A stretch of DNA of 36,542 bases, taken from the NCBI RefSeq assembly GCF_000455225.1, contig NZ_HF954537.1, positions 1 to 36,542 on the forward strand, given 5' to 3'. Source of the DNA: Megasphaera massiliensis (GTDB lineage Bacteria; Bacillota; Negativicutes; Veillonellales; Megasphaeraceae). Position numbers and translations under genes: made by a program. The notes beneath the pieces are model-generated. The model ran no database searches. It had not been told where the DNA came from and saw only the letters and a list, made by a program, of their open reading frames with translations. The first letter of the stretch is position 1, and each line of letters opens with the position of its first letter. Positions 25,401 to 32,024 of this stretch are shown here, piece by piece.

Positions 25401-25644
25401 GATCCGTCTGCGCCCGATCATCATGACGTCCCTGGCCTTCGTCGTCGGCTCCATCCCGCTGGCCATGGCCTCCGGTGCCGGTGCTGCATCCCGTGTCAAC
25501 ATGGGGATCACCGTCGTCTTCGGTACGTCCGTTGCGACTATCGTCGGCGTCTTCCTCATTCCCATGATGTTCATCATCGTCGAAAACTTTGGACATAAAA
25601 AGGTGAGACCAAAGAGTGAAGTCGGACGGCTGAAAGACATGTAG
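22492..25644 (+). CDS. RND multidrug efflux pump, AcrB/MexB (HAE1) type
   Basis: This 1050-residue inner-membrane pump expels hydrophobic compounds using the proton gradient. It begins MISKFFIDRPIFAVVISL, typical of HAE1 pumps. It has the paired domain design of 12 transmembrane helices and two large periplasmic loops. The proton-relay Asp pair is Asp408-Asp409 in LLVDDAIVVIEAVEYE, and the matching Lys lies in GLAAKNAILIIEYAK. The start is GTG at 22492, after AGGGAGG. No TolC/OprM-type channel gene follows; a strong terminator does. Such a pump needs an outer membrane, which supports a diderm host. Confidence 0.96.
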   Translation: MISKFFIDRPIFAVVISLIISILGLLSIATLPVAKYPNVTPPQVRVSASYPGANAEVIGTTVASVIERQMVGVDDLVSLESSSNDNGTYSLTAQFETGSDGDMDTVNTQNRVSQVSSTLPSEVTATGVTVQKSTSSMAMVFALVSPNGSYDATFMKNYATQYFMDALKSVPGVGSVQEFGSDYAMRIWLNPMKMSILNVTPTDVISAISAQNTQAAVGTIGAQPSANNQTYQYTMRTDGRLQTAEQFKNVIIRTNSDGTMVRVGDVAEVNLGSKDYSVTSKLNDSNAAGFMVSLTSDANAMQSVSGAKAVLEKAKESFPSDMDYEVVYDSTKFVRASIEEVIQTFIEALLLVALIVYLFLQSGRSTLIPLIAVPVSLLGTFALFSVLDFSINTLTLFAMVLAIGLLVDDAIVVIEAVEYEIKYNARSPREATIIAMENVQNPVIGVACVLASVFIPVAFLSGMSGILYRQFALTIAVSVLISAFVALTLTPAMCATILNIHKPEENPKGIYKFFNKFNEWFDRLIAGYGKILAHLQLHLRWCVVFLIVISAATLGVFRVMPTGFVPAEDSAFVMMDITLPEGISQTETKKISEDMGNWLKEQPGVSTAMNIVGYGLLAGGQKSNAAAAFIGLDDWDERTTKDLSVDALMGKIMARGAQIPQASIIALNPPPIDGMGTSSGFTMQLEDRGGHTTAELSETAQKVIAAARQRPEIGSVYTAFAADTPGYELEIDRDKVAREGVSLSDLYSTLQSFYGSYQVNDFTIFGRNFKVIVQASPEFRETVDANNHIYVRNSSNQLVPVSNFVRPKPMGSASIITRFNDYPAITIQGAPANGYSSGDAIKALEEIAADTLGEGYAYEWSGMSREEIEAGNKTVYVFALAILFVFLVLAALYESWKVPFAVLFSLPAGVFGAAVFAYLLSQQNNIYFQIGILAVIGLAAKNAILIIEYAKVRVDERGMDPVSAAIEAAKIRLRPIIMTSLAFVVGSIPLAMASGAGAASRVNMGITVVFGTSVATIVGVFLIPMMFIIVENFGHKKVRPKSEVGRLKDM

Positions 25645-25676
25645 CCTCCGGTTCATACCTTGTTTTATACTATCAG

Positions 25677-25711
25677 CACGCTCTGTCCTTTTGGGCAGGG
25701 CGTGTTTTTTT
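25677..25711 (+). terminator. Intrinsic terminator of the RND operon
   Basis: CACGCTCTGTCC (25677-25688) pairs with GGGCAGGGCGTG (25693-25704), with two G-U pairs and a four-base loop, and is followed by seven T. Confidence 0.92.
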
Positions 25712-25800
25712 GTAGCTTCCATCCGTCTTTTTTGATCCGCCGAAAGTATGGAAAAGGGGATACAGAGGCCGTACATCTATCGGTTTTGACACACTTTGTA

Positions 25801-25830
25801 TTGACAGAATCCGACTTTCTATGTTATATA
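25801..25830 (+). promoter_or_regulatory. Promoter for the tandem lipoprotein genes
   Basis: TTGACA (25801-25806) is followed after 17 bases by TTATAT (25824-25829), or after 18 by TATATA. Transcription would start near 25837, giving a leader of about 200 bases before the first lipoprotein gene. Confidence 0.65.
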
Positions 25831-25861
25831 GTAATGAGGTAAATGAGAAATCCGTCTTTTA

Positions 25862-25993
25862 CCATGGCTGACATCGGAGGGACTGCACCGCGAGTCCCGG
25901 AGATCCGGTCATGGCAGCTGTTTTCCTTTCACAGGCATGAATCACTGTCGGCACGATCTAAATAGTGTAAGCCTTTTCCCTTGGAGGGAAGAG
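25862..25993 (+). ncRNA. Unassigned folded leader RNA upstream of the lipoprotein genes
   Basis: A composite stem can be drawn: CCAT (25862-25865) with ATGG (25911-25914), GACATC (25870-25875) with GAT and GTC (25902-25904, 25908-25910), a symmetric GGA/GGA internal loop (25876-25878, 25899-25901), then GGGACT (25879-25884) with AGTCCC (25893-25898) around an 8-base loop. A competing stem uses CATG (25910-25913) and CTGT (25918-25921) with ACAG and CATG further on (25931-25939). A third hairpin, CTTTTCCC/GGGAAGAG (25973-25993), precedes the ribosome-binding site. I match it to no known riboswitch family. Confidence 0.35.
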
Positions 25994-26034
25994 TCCTTAT
26001 AGCGTTTTATGGTGGTAAAAAAGGAGGCAACAAT

Positions 26035-26550
26035 ATGAATGTATTCTCACGATTTATGAAATTGGCCGTCGTCGTGGCAGTCAGCCTTTTGGCGATGGCC
26101 GTCCTCGGTGGCTGCGGCAGCTCCGACAAATTTGCCGGCGAATGGACCGGTACCGGGCGCTACAACCAGACCGATTTTGACTGCTTTTATGATTTAAAGA
26201 TCGAGAAAGACGGCAATGGCAACGGTTATACCATCGAACAGACCCGCTCCTATTGGAATGCCAAGGAAAGCATAAGCGGCAGCAGCGCGTCCTACAGTTG
26301 GCAGAATGAAACGGAAAAACTGACGGGGAATCTCCAAAACGAGGTATTGGAAATTTCGGGCAATACCCAGGCATCCCTGACCTATAACGAAGAAAAAGAA
26401 GAACTCCAGTATAAGACCGGCGATTCCATCATTACCCTGCAAAAGAGCAAAGACGCAGCCGGTGACTTGGATTCCTTTAAAAATCGTCAAAAAGAAGAAC
26501 TGCTGGATAAGTTGAATAAAGAGGGGAAAAACTTCTCTTTTACAGAGTAA
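26035..26550 (+). CDS. Hypothetical lipoprotein, first of a tandem pair
   Basis: This 171-residue protein has a signal peptide ending in the lipobox LGGC, with Cys27 as the lipid site. The mature part is small and polar. It begins FAGEWTGTGRY, then FDCFYDLKIEKD and GYTIEQTRSYW, suggesting a beta-rich, lipocalin-like or ligand-binding fold, and ends with a charged helix around DSFKNRQKEELLDKLN. The start at 26035 is set by AAGGAGG (26021-26027); an in-frame opening back to 25981 lacks a signal-peptide context. It shares its layout and motifs with the next gene, from which it has diverged. I know no function for it. It lies on the outer or inner membrane, facing the periplasm. Confidence 0.8.
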   Translation: MNVFSRFMKLAVVVAVSLLAMAVLGGCGSSDKFAGEWTGTGRYNQTDFDCFYDLKIEKDGNGNGYTIEQTRSYWNAKESISGSSASYSWQNETEKLTGNLQNEVLEISGNTQASLTYNEEKEELQYKTGDSIITLQKSKDAAGDLDSFKNRQKEELLDKLNKEGKNFSFTE

Positions 26551-26582
26551 ACAGGTATTTTAGGGTATAAGGAGGTAATCAA

Positions 26583-27143
26583 ATGCGTTCACTGTCAAAA
26601 TTCATGAAATTGATTGTCTTTGCTGCTGTCAGCATTTTTGCCGTTGCCTTTCTTACCGGCTGCTTTAATTCGAAAAGCGTCGACTATTCCGGTCAATGGG
26701 TCGGCTACGGAAAAACGGGGTTCCCGAAAGAAATGGACTGCGTCTATGATGTCAAAATTGAAAAGAATAACGATGGCTATATCGTCAGCTTAGAACGGAG
26801 TAATTGGGAATTAAAAGATATTCCCGATCCGGGCTTAATCGACAGCATCGTCAACCAGGACAATCAGCAGTATGAATGGACGACGATGAAGGAAATGAAC
26901 CTCAAGGCAGAGGAAAAAGATAACACCCTTACGACGACGACGGAAAATCCCCTGACCTTTACCTATCAGGAAAAAGACGGTGTCTTGGAACTGTCCTTTA
27001 AAGACTATTCCCATCAGGATGAACAGGTAACGGTACAGCTTCATAAGGCTGTGAAGGGAGAAATAGAAGACTTTAAGAACCGCTCGAAAGAAGACCTTAT
27101 AAAGGCCATGACACCGGAAAATCGCCATTCCTTCAAGGAATGA
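26583..27143 (+). CDS. Hypothetical lipoprotein, second of a tandem pair
   Basis: This 186-residue protein has a signal peptide ending in LTGC (Cys27). It is a diverged duplicate of the preceding gene. Shared features are KFMKL near the start; a SGQWVGYGK segment matching AGEWTGTGR; MDCVYDVKIEKNNDGY matching FDCFYDLKIEKD...GY, including a second conserved Cys; a TYQEKDGVLEL segment; EDFKNRSKEDL near the end; and a C-terminal Phe-x-Glu. It has extra residues in the middle (around PDPGLIDSIVNQ). AAGGAGG precedes the ATG, and the gap to the first gene is 32 bases, so they are co-transcribed. Function unknown. Confidence 0.8.
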   Translation: MRSLSKFMKLIVFAAVSIFAVAFLTGCFNSKSVDYSGQWVGYGKTGFPKEMDCVYDVKIEKNNDGYIVSLERSNWELKDIPDPGLIDSIVNQDNQQYEWTTMKEMNLKAEEKDNTLTTTTENPLTFTYQEKDGVLELSFKDYSHQDEQVTVQLHKAVKGEIEDFKNRSKEDLIKAMTPENRHSFKE

Positions 27144-27177
27144 TCGTGACCGAGGTCAAAAGGAATAACATGACATG

Positions 27178-27220
27178 AAAAAAGGACTGCCGATTCAAAA
27201 AGATGAATCAGCAGTCCTTT
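27178..27220 (-). terminator. Terminator shared by the lipoprotein pair and nadE
   Basis: AAAGGACTGC (27181-27190) pairs with GCAGTCCTTT (27211-27220), with an inner GATTC/GAATC stem. On the minus strand it ends in a T-run, so it best serves nadE; in the plus direction the T-run is only three bases. It may act in both directions. Confidence 0.75.
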
Positions 27221-27244
27221 GACGTATAAGCGATTATTACGCCG

Positions 27245-29149
27245 TTAGCAGGATTCTGACAAGACCCGTTCTTTTAATTCCAAATAGCGGGTCGTAAAAT
27301 ACGGTGTCAGCTGGGCTTCGCGCAGGTCGTTGCCGAAGGGGCGGCGGCTGATGGAAAGGATGGGCGGGCTCTGGATCCGTTTGGCAACGGCAAAGCCCGA
27401 GAGGAGACGCCACCACCGTTCGAGGTCGTCGATGAATTCCTTGGCTGTCGGAAATAATTGGTGGACGTCGACAGTGCAGCCGATGTTCTTTTCCAGGGTT
27501 CCGTCGAGATACCAGGTCAGGATCGATTCGGGCGTAGCCCTTTGCCAGCGTTCGACGAAGGCGGCGAAGAGGTAGTCGTGATAGGGATAGATGAGGGGGT
27601 CGCCCTGTCCCTTGGTGATATCCTGTTTGTTCGACAGTTCGGCGCTGGGGACGATGTCGATGCTGCCCTGAGGGACGACATGGCGGCCGAAGACCTCGTC
27701 GTTGAGGTAGTGGGCCAGTTCGTAGACCTGATGCTTCCAGAGATCAGCCGTGGCGGCTAAATAGCCGGCGCTGTCGCCGTAGAGGGTGGCATAGCCGACA
27801 GACGTTTCGGCCTTATTGGCGTTGCACGTGAAGACGCCGCCAAAGGAGGCTGCCGCAGCGGCCAAGATGCGGCTCGAGCGGTCCCGGGCCTGGATGTTTT
27901 CTTCGATGAAGCTGGTCAAGGCGAGGCTTCCCTTTTCCTTTTCGCCCTGATGGAGGACGGTTTCCCTGAACTGCTTGCGCGTCAGCTCCAGGCTGTCCTG
28001 GACGGGGATGACCGTATACAGGCAGCCGATGTTGTCGGCCAGTTCTTTGGCCAGGCTCTTGGTCGTGTCCGAATTGTAGCAGCTGGGCATGTTGACCAAG
28101 AGGATGTCCTCCGGCGGCAGGACCGTCGCATAGAGGGCGGCGTTGACGGCCGAATCGATGCCGCCCGATACGCCGATGACGACTTTATGGACACCGATGG
28201 CATCCATGAAGTGCTTGAGGCCGTAGTGGAGGCTGTCGTAAATATCTTCAATCTGGGACTTTTCCGGCTGCACCTGAGACGGAGACGTAAAGGTCTGCGT
28301 CGTTTCGTCAAAGTCGACGAGGAGGAGCTCTTCCGTAAAGGGCTTGCAGGCGCTGTGGTGGCTGCCGTCTTTTTGGTAGGTGCTGCTGGCGCCGTCAAAG
28401 GTATAGATGTTCTTGCCGTTGTTCTGGATGCCTGTACAGTTGACGTAGACTGCCGGGCAGTGAATCTTGTCGATGGCCTGGCCGAAGAGGCGGTGGCGGC
28501 GTTGGGTTTTTCCTAAGGTAAAGGGCGAGTTTGAAATATTGACGAACAAGTCGATATCGTACATCTTGCCTAAATAGTGCATCGGTTTGAAAGGATAGTT
28601 TTCATCCCAGCTGTCTTCGCAGATGAGGGGGCCGATGCGGAACTTGCGGCCGTCGTCGAAGGAAATCTGGACGGGCGACAAGAAGTCTTCCGGGAAGGCG
28701 TGCCGTTCCTGGGCGACTTCGATGAGGGACGTAAAGTAGCGGATGTCGCTGAATTCCCGGTAATTGGGAAGGAGGGTCTTGATGTAGAAGGGGTAGGGCG
28801 AACGGGCAGGGGACAGCCATTGGCCGTTGTAGGCGATGAACATGGCGTTATATTTTCGCGTCCGGCCGTCGAGGTTGACCCGGTCCGTTTCTTTGGCTAC
28901 GTTGCCGAAGATGATGGCCATGCCCTGAGACAGGTCGCGGATTTCTTCGCCGAAGCGGACGCATTCGTCGATGTAATCGGGCTGGTCCCAGATGTCGCCG
29001 ATGAAGTAGCCGGGAATGGCAAGTTCCGGGAAGACGACGATGTCACAGCGGGCTGCCTTGGCCTTGGCGATGAAGTCCTTCATGACCGCCGCGTTCTGCC
29101 GAGGATTGCCGGGATAGACCCGGGTCTGGGCGAGTGCTATTTTAAACAA
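27245..29149 (-). CDS. nadE: Glutamine-dependent NAD+ synthetase
   Basis: This 634-residue fusion makes NAD+ from deamido-NAD+, ATP and glutamine. The N-terminal half is a nitrilase-type glutaminase with Glu42 in FPELAIPGY and the nucleophilic Cys in PLICEDSWDENYPF. The C-terminal half is the synthetase, with the PP-loop SGGIDS at residues 328-333 and the family stretch NKAETSVGYATLYGD. Ammonia made in the first half is channelled to the second. Length is usual for the two-domain form. It stands alone, transcribed divergently from the radical-SAM operon. Confidence 0.96.
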   Translation of the reverse strand: MFKIALAQTRVYPGNPRQNAAVMKDFIAKAKAARCDIVVFPELAIPGYFIGDIWDQPDYIDECVRFGEEIRDLSQGMAIIFGNVAKETDRVNLDGRTRKYNAMFIAYNGQWLSPARSPYPFYIKTLLPNYREFSDIRYFTSLIEVAQERHAFPEDFLSPVQISFDDGRKFRIGPLICEDSWDENYPFKPMHYLGKMYDIDLFVNISNSPFTLGKTQRRHRLFGQAIDKIHCPAVYVNCTGIQNNGKNIYTFDGASSTYQKDGSHHSACKPFTEELLLVDFDETTQTFTSPSQVQPEKSQIEDIYDSLHYGLKHFMDAIGVHKVVIGVSGGIDSAVNAALYATVLPPEDILLVNMPSCYNSDTTKSLAKELADNIGCLYTVIPVQDSLELTRKQFRETVLHQGEKEKGSLALTSFIEENIQARDRSSRILAAAAASFGGVFTCNANKAETSVGYATLYGDSAGYLAATADLWKHQVYELAHYLNDEVFGRHVVPQGSIDIVPSAELSNKQDITKGQGDPLIYPYHDYLFAAFVERWQRATPESILTWYLDGTLEKNIGCTVDVHQLFPTAKEFIDDLERWWRLLSGFAVAKRIQSPPILSISRRPFGNDLREAQLTPYFTTRYLELKERVLSESC

Positions 29150-29251
29150 GGAAAAGCCTCCTTTTCATAGGTGAGAATCTATATACTACCTCATCTTATC
29201 ATAAAACGGTAGCTGCGAAAAGGTTGGCCGCCTGCGGTCGGCGAAAAAAAC

Positions 29252-29280
29252 ATGACAGAATGGCGTCCTTGCGGTATACT
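29252..29280 (+). promoter_or_regulatory. Promoter for the radical-SAM/phoH/era operon
   Basis: ATGACA (29252-29257) and TATACT (29275-29280) are 17 bases apart, each one base off consensus, about 33 bases before the first start codon. No other promoter stands out in the seven-gene run. Confidence 0.62.
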
Positions 29281-29313
29281 TAATGTATTATCAAGATTGA
29301 AGGAAGGTCTTTC

Positions 29314-29745
29314 ATGAAAACGCTGCTCACCATTTTGAATGCGAAATTTATTCACTCGTCCCTGGCCATTCGCTGCCTGACGACGGCCTGCGCCCACCGA
29401 GGCGTCGCCGTCGATGCGGCTGAATATACGATCAATCAAAATCCCTACGACATCCTGCGTCACATAGCAGCCTTTAAAGCCGACGTCATCGGCTTTTCCT
29501 GTTATATCTGGAATATTGAAATGACCTGCCATATCATCACCTTAGTCAAAAGCGTCTTCCCCGAAACGAAGATCTTCGTCGGCGGTCCCGAAGTCTCCTA
29601 TACGGCCCGCCAGGTCCTTCTTGACTGCCCGGATATCGACTACGTCCTCCAGGGCGAAGGGGAAATCATGGTGCCGGATTTCCTGACGGCTCTCGAAAAG
29701 GGGGGAAGACGGGACGGATATTCCCGGCGTTCTCGGCCACGTTGA
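29314..29745 (+). CDS. B12-binding/radical-SAM (DUF4080-like) protein, N-terminal fragment
   Basis: This 143-residue reading frame holds a cobalamin-binding-type domain. It has an N-terminal strand (KTLLTILNAKFIHSSLAIR), DVIGFSCYIWNI, a VGGPEVSY loop and DYVLQGEGE, as in B12-dependent radical-SAM enzymes. The frame is lost after residue 129 at a run of six G (29700-29705) and ends 14 residues later. Removing one G continues the protein smoothly into the next fragment (EKGEDGTDIPG, then to the radical-SAM domain). The intact protein would be about 583 residues, the usual size of this family. AAGGAAGG precedes the ATG. Either the gene is broken, or the base is a sequencing error. Confidence 0.8.
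   Translation: MKTLLTILNAKFIHSSLAIRCLTTACAHRGVAVDAAEYTINQNPYDILRHIAAFKADVIGFSCYIWNIEMTCHIITLVKSVFPETKIFVGGPEVSYTARQVLLDCPDIDYVLQGEGEIMVPDFLTALEKGGRRDGYSRRSRPR
29700..29705 (+). other. G6 run at a frameshift
   Basis: Six consecutive G split one coding sequence into two. The frame before the run is that of 29314; the frame after it is that of 29849. Deleting one base restores a single open frame from 29314 to 31066 (1753 bases, one more than a multiple of three). Confidence 0.85.
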
Positions 29746-29848
29746 CGGAAAGATTCAAGGCGATGAAACCTTTCAGGAAATCGACGACCTCGACAGCCTG
29801 CCCTTCCCCTATGAAAATCAGGACTTTCGCGACCTCGACCACCGCATC

Positions 29849-31066
29849 ATGTACTACGAAAGCTCGAGGGGCTGCCCCTTTCACTGCCAGTACTGTCTGT
29901 CGGGGATGAACGACCGCGTCCGTTTCCGCTCAGTGCCGCTGGTCTTAAAGGAATTACAGGCCTTCGTCGACGCCGGCGTGTCTCAGGTAAAATTCGTCGA
30001 CCGGACCTTTAACTGCAACCCGAGCCACCACCGGCCTTTAGTGGAATATATGATCGGCGTCGAGAAACCGGTCAACTTCCATTTGGAAATCGAACCGGCC
30101 GTCTTGACCGACGACGACATCGATTTACTGGCCAAGGCCCCGAAGGGACGCATTCAATTGGAAATGGGCATTCAGACGACGTATGAGCCGACATTGAAAG
30201 CTATCCGCCGCCACAACGACTGGCCGCGGATCACGCACATCATGGAGCGCCTCGTCGCCCTCGATACGATGCACCTTCACCTCGACCTCATCGTCGGCCT
30301 GCCCTATGAAGACTATGATCACCTGCGCCAATCCTTCAACGACATCTATGCCCTGCGGCCCCATAAGCTGCAAATCGGCTTTTTAAAGCTCCTCAAAGGC
30401 TCGGGCATTCGCCGCGATTATCCCGACGATTACCGCTATGACCCGAAAGGCCCTTACGAAGTACTGGCCACGACCTGGCTTCCTTATGAAAAGGTGGCCT
30501 ATTTGAAGGTCTTTGAAGACGTCTTCGAGCGGACGTATAACTCGGGAAAGTTTACGTATCTCTTGGCCTTTCTGGGCCGCCGGTATGCTCCGGATTACAT
30601 GAAGCTCTATGAAGTCTTGACAGATGAGTGGCTTGTCCTTCATAATGACCAAAAGGCCCTGTCTGACGATACGCTGTGCCGTTTCCTCGGCCATTGCCTG
30701 GAGGATATACTGGATCTTGCGGAGGATCAAAAGGCTCTGGCCAAAGAACTCTTGGCCCTCGACATGCTGACCTTTTTCCGCTTCCGCCTTCATCCCGATT
30801 TCCTCGGCTGGCTGCCGGCAGCGCGCCGTGAGACCGACCATATCTTCCGCCATGAAGATTGGCTCTGCCGCTATATTCCCGACTATCGATTTACGAACTG
30901 GCGCGACATCAAGATGCGCTACTATATCTGGCCTGTCAGTCAGGCCATGAAGGCTGAACTGAGCCGGTACGGGACGGTTCCCGACGGCCCGGCCTATATC
31001 ATTGCCGAGAAGAAGAAAGAACGGGCCGACTGGTTCGTCATTCCGGCAAAAGGAGAGACTTTGTGA
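29849..31066 (+). CDS. B12-binding/radical-SAM (DUF4080-like) protein, C-terminal fragment
   Basis: This fragment (405 residues from ATG 29849; family homology begins earlier, near 29706) carries the radical-SAM core. The cluster-binding motif is CPFHCQYC, spacing CxxxCxxC, which binds a 4Fe-4S cluster and S-adenosylmethionine. FVDRTFNCNPSHHR, LEIEPAVLTDDDIDLL and QLEMGIQTT are typical later motifs, and the C-terminal third resembles the DUF4080 domain. The substrate is unknown. ATG 29849 has no ribosome-binding site, so the fragment is unlikely to be made on its own. It overlaps the next radical-SAM gene by four bases. Confidence 0.8.
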   Translation: MYYESSRGCPFHCQYCLSGMNDRVRFRSVPLVLKELQAFVDAGVSQVKFVDRTFNCNPSHHRPLVEYMIGVEKPVNFHLEIEPAVLTDDDIDLLAKAPKGRIQLEMGIQTTYEPTLKAIRRHNDWPRITHIMERLVALDTMHLHLDLIVGLPYEDYDHLRQSFNDIYALRPHKLQIGFLKLLKGSGIRRDYPDDYRYDPKGPYEVLATTWLPYEKVAYLKVFEDVFERTYNSGKFTYLLAFLGRRYAPDYMKLYEVLTDEWLVLHNDQKALSDDTLCRFLGHCLEDILDLAEDQKALAKELLALDMLTFFRFRLHPDFLGWLPAARRETDHIFRHEDWLCRYIPDYRFTNWRDIKMRYYIWPVSQAMKAELSRYGTVPDGPAYIIAEKKKERADWFVIPAKGETL

Positions 31067-32013
31067 ACGAACGCTACCGTGTCTATTCGACCTATTTAAA
31101 AGAAACTTACGGAGAAAAAGTATATAAGCTGCCCATCAGCATCCCCGATACCTGTCCCAACCGCGACGGTACCCTGGGCGTCCGGGGCTGTGCCTTCTGC
31201 GGCTCCATCGGTGCCGGCTATGAAAACCTGCCGGCCTCGGTGACCATCGAACAGCAGATCGAGCAGAATATGGCCCATATCAAGCCTAAATACAAGGCCA
31301 ATAAATTCATCGCCTACTTTCAGAATTTTACCAATACCTACCTGCCGCCCGACCGCTTCCAAGACTTCCTGACGGCGGCCTGCCGGCCCGATATCGTAGG
31401 TCTTGCCATTGCCACCCGGCCGGACTGCCTCAATGAAACCTATCTCGACATCATGGCCGACGTAAAGCATCAGTACGGCGTCGACATCCTCGTCGAGCTG
31501 GGCCTCCAGACGGCCAACTACAAGACCTTGACCAAGATCAACCGCGGCCATACGACGGCAGAATACGTCGATGCCATGATGATGCTCCGCGATTACCCCT
31601 TCCGGGTCTGCACCCACGTCATCCTCGACCTCCCTTGGGATACGATGGAAGACACCATCGAAACGGCTAAACTCGTGTCGGCGGCCGGTACGGATGAAGT
31701 CAAGCTCCACGCCCTGTACATCATAAAGAATACGGCCATGGCCGAATGGTACGCCAAGGGAGAAATAAGCCTTTTCACCTGCGAAGAGTACGTCCGCCGC
31801 GTCGTAGCCTTCCTCGAATACAGCCGGCCGGATATCGTCTTCCAGCGCCTCATCGGCAGAGCGCCGAAAGAGGCGACGGATTTTGCCAACTGGGGCATGG
31901 GCTGGTGGCGCATTCGCGATATGATCGACGAAGCCTTAGAACGCCGTGACACCCGTCAAGGCGCCTTGTGCGACTATCTGCACGGTAAAGCTGTCCGTAA
32001 ATTCATGACATAA
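31063..32013 (+). CDS. Radical-SAM protein, TIGR01212/YhcC family
   Basis: This 316-residue protein has the family cluster motif TCPNRDG...GCAFC, with Cys31, Cys43 and Cys46 as cluster ligands. It also shows KFIAYFQNFTNTY, IATRPDCL and ELGLQTAN, which are typical of the YhcC family. Function is not established for the family; relatives are linked to tRNA or ribosome-related chemistry only by context. The start is GTG at 31063, overlapping the previous stop (GTGA) with AGGAGAG just upstream. It is co-translated with the split gene before it and lies 11 bases before phoH. Confidence 0.92.
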   Translation: MNERYRVYSTYLKETYGEKVYKLPISIPDTCPNRDGTLGVRGCAFCGSIGAGYENLPASVTIEQQIEQNMAHIKPKYKANKFIAYFQNFTNTYLPPDRFQDFLTAACRPDIVGLAIATRPDCLNETYLDIMADVKHQYGVDILVELGLQTANYKTLTKINRGHTTAEYVDAMMMLRDYPFRVCTHVILDLPWDTMEDTIETAKLVSAAGTDEVKLHALYIIKNTAMAEWYAKGEISLFTCEEYVRRVVAFLEYSRPDIVFQRLIGRAPKEATDFANWGMGWWRIRDMIDEALERRDTRQGALCDYLHGKAVRKFMT

Positions 32014-32024
32014 AGGAGATTATT

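Noticed and set aside
25660-25842. A 60-codon ORF after the RND operon
   Set aside because: It spans the terminator and the next promoter, has no ribosome-binding site and no recognisable protein features.
25864-25965. A 33-codon ORF inside the structured leader of the lipoprotein genes
   Set aside because: It lacks a ribosome-binding site, and the base-pairing pattern explains the region better.
29249-29313. ATG near 29251 as an earlier start for the split radical-SAM gene
   Set aside because: It overlaps the promoter, and the family N-terminus aligns with ATG 29314, which has AAGGAAGG upstream.
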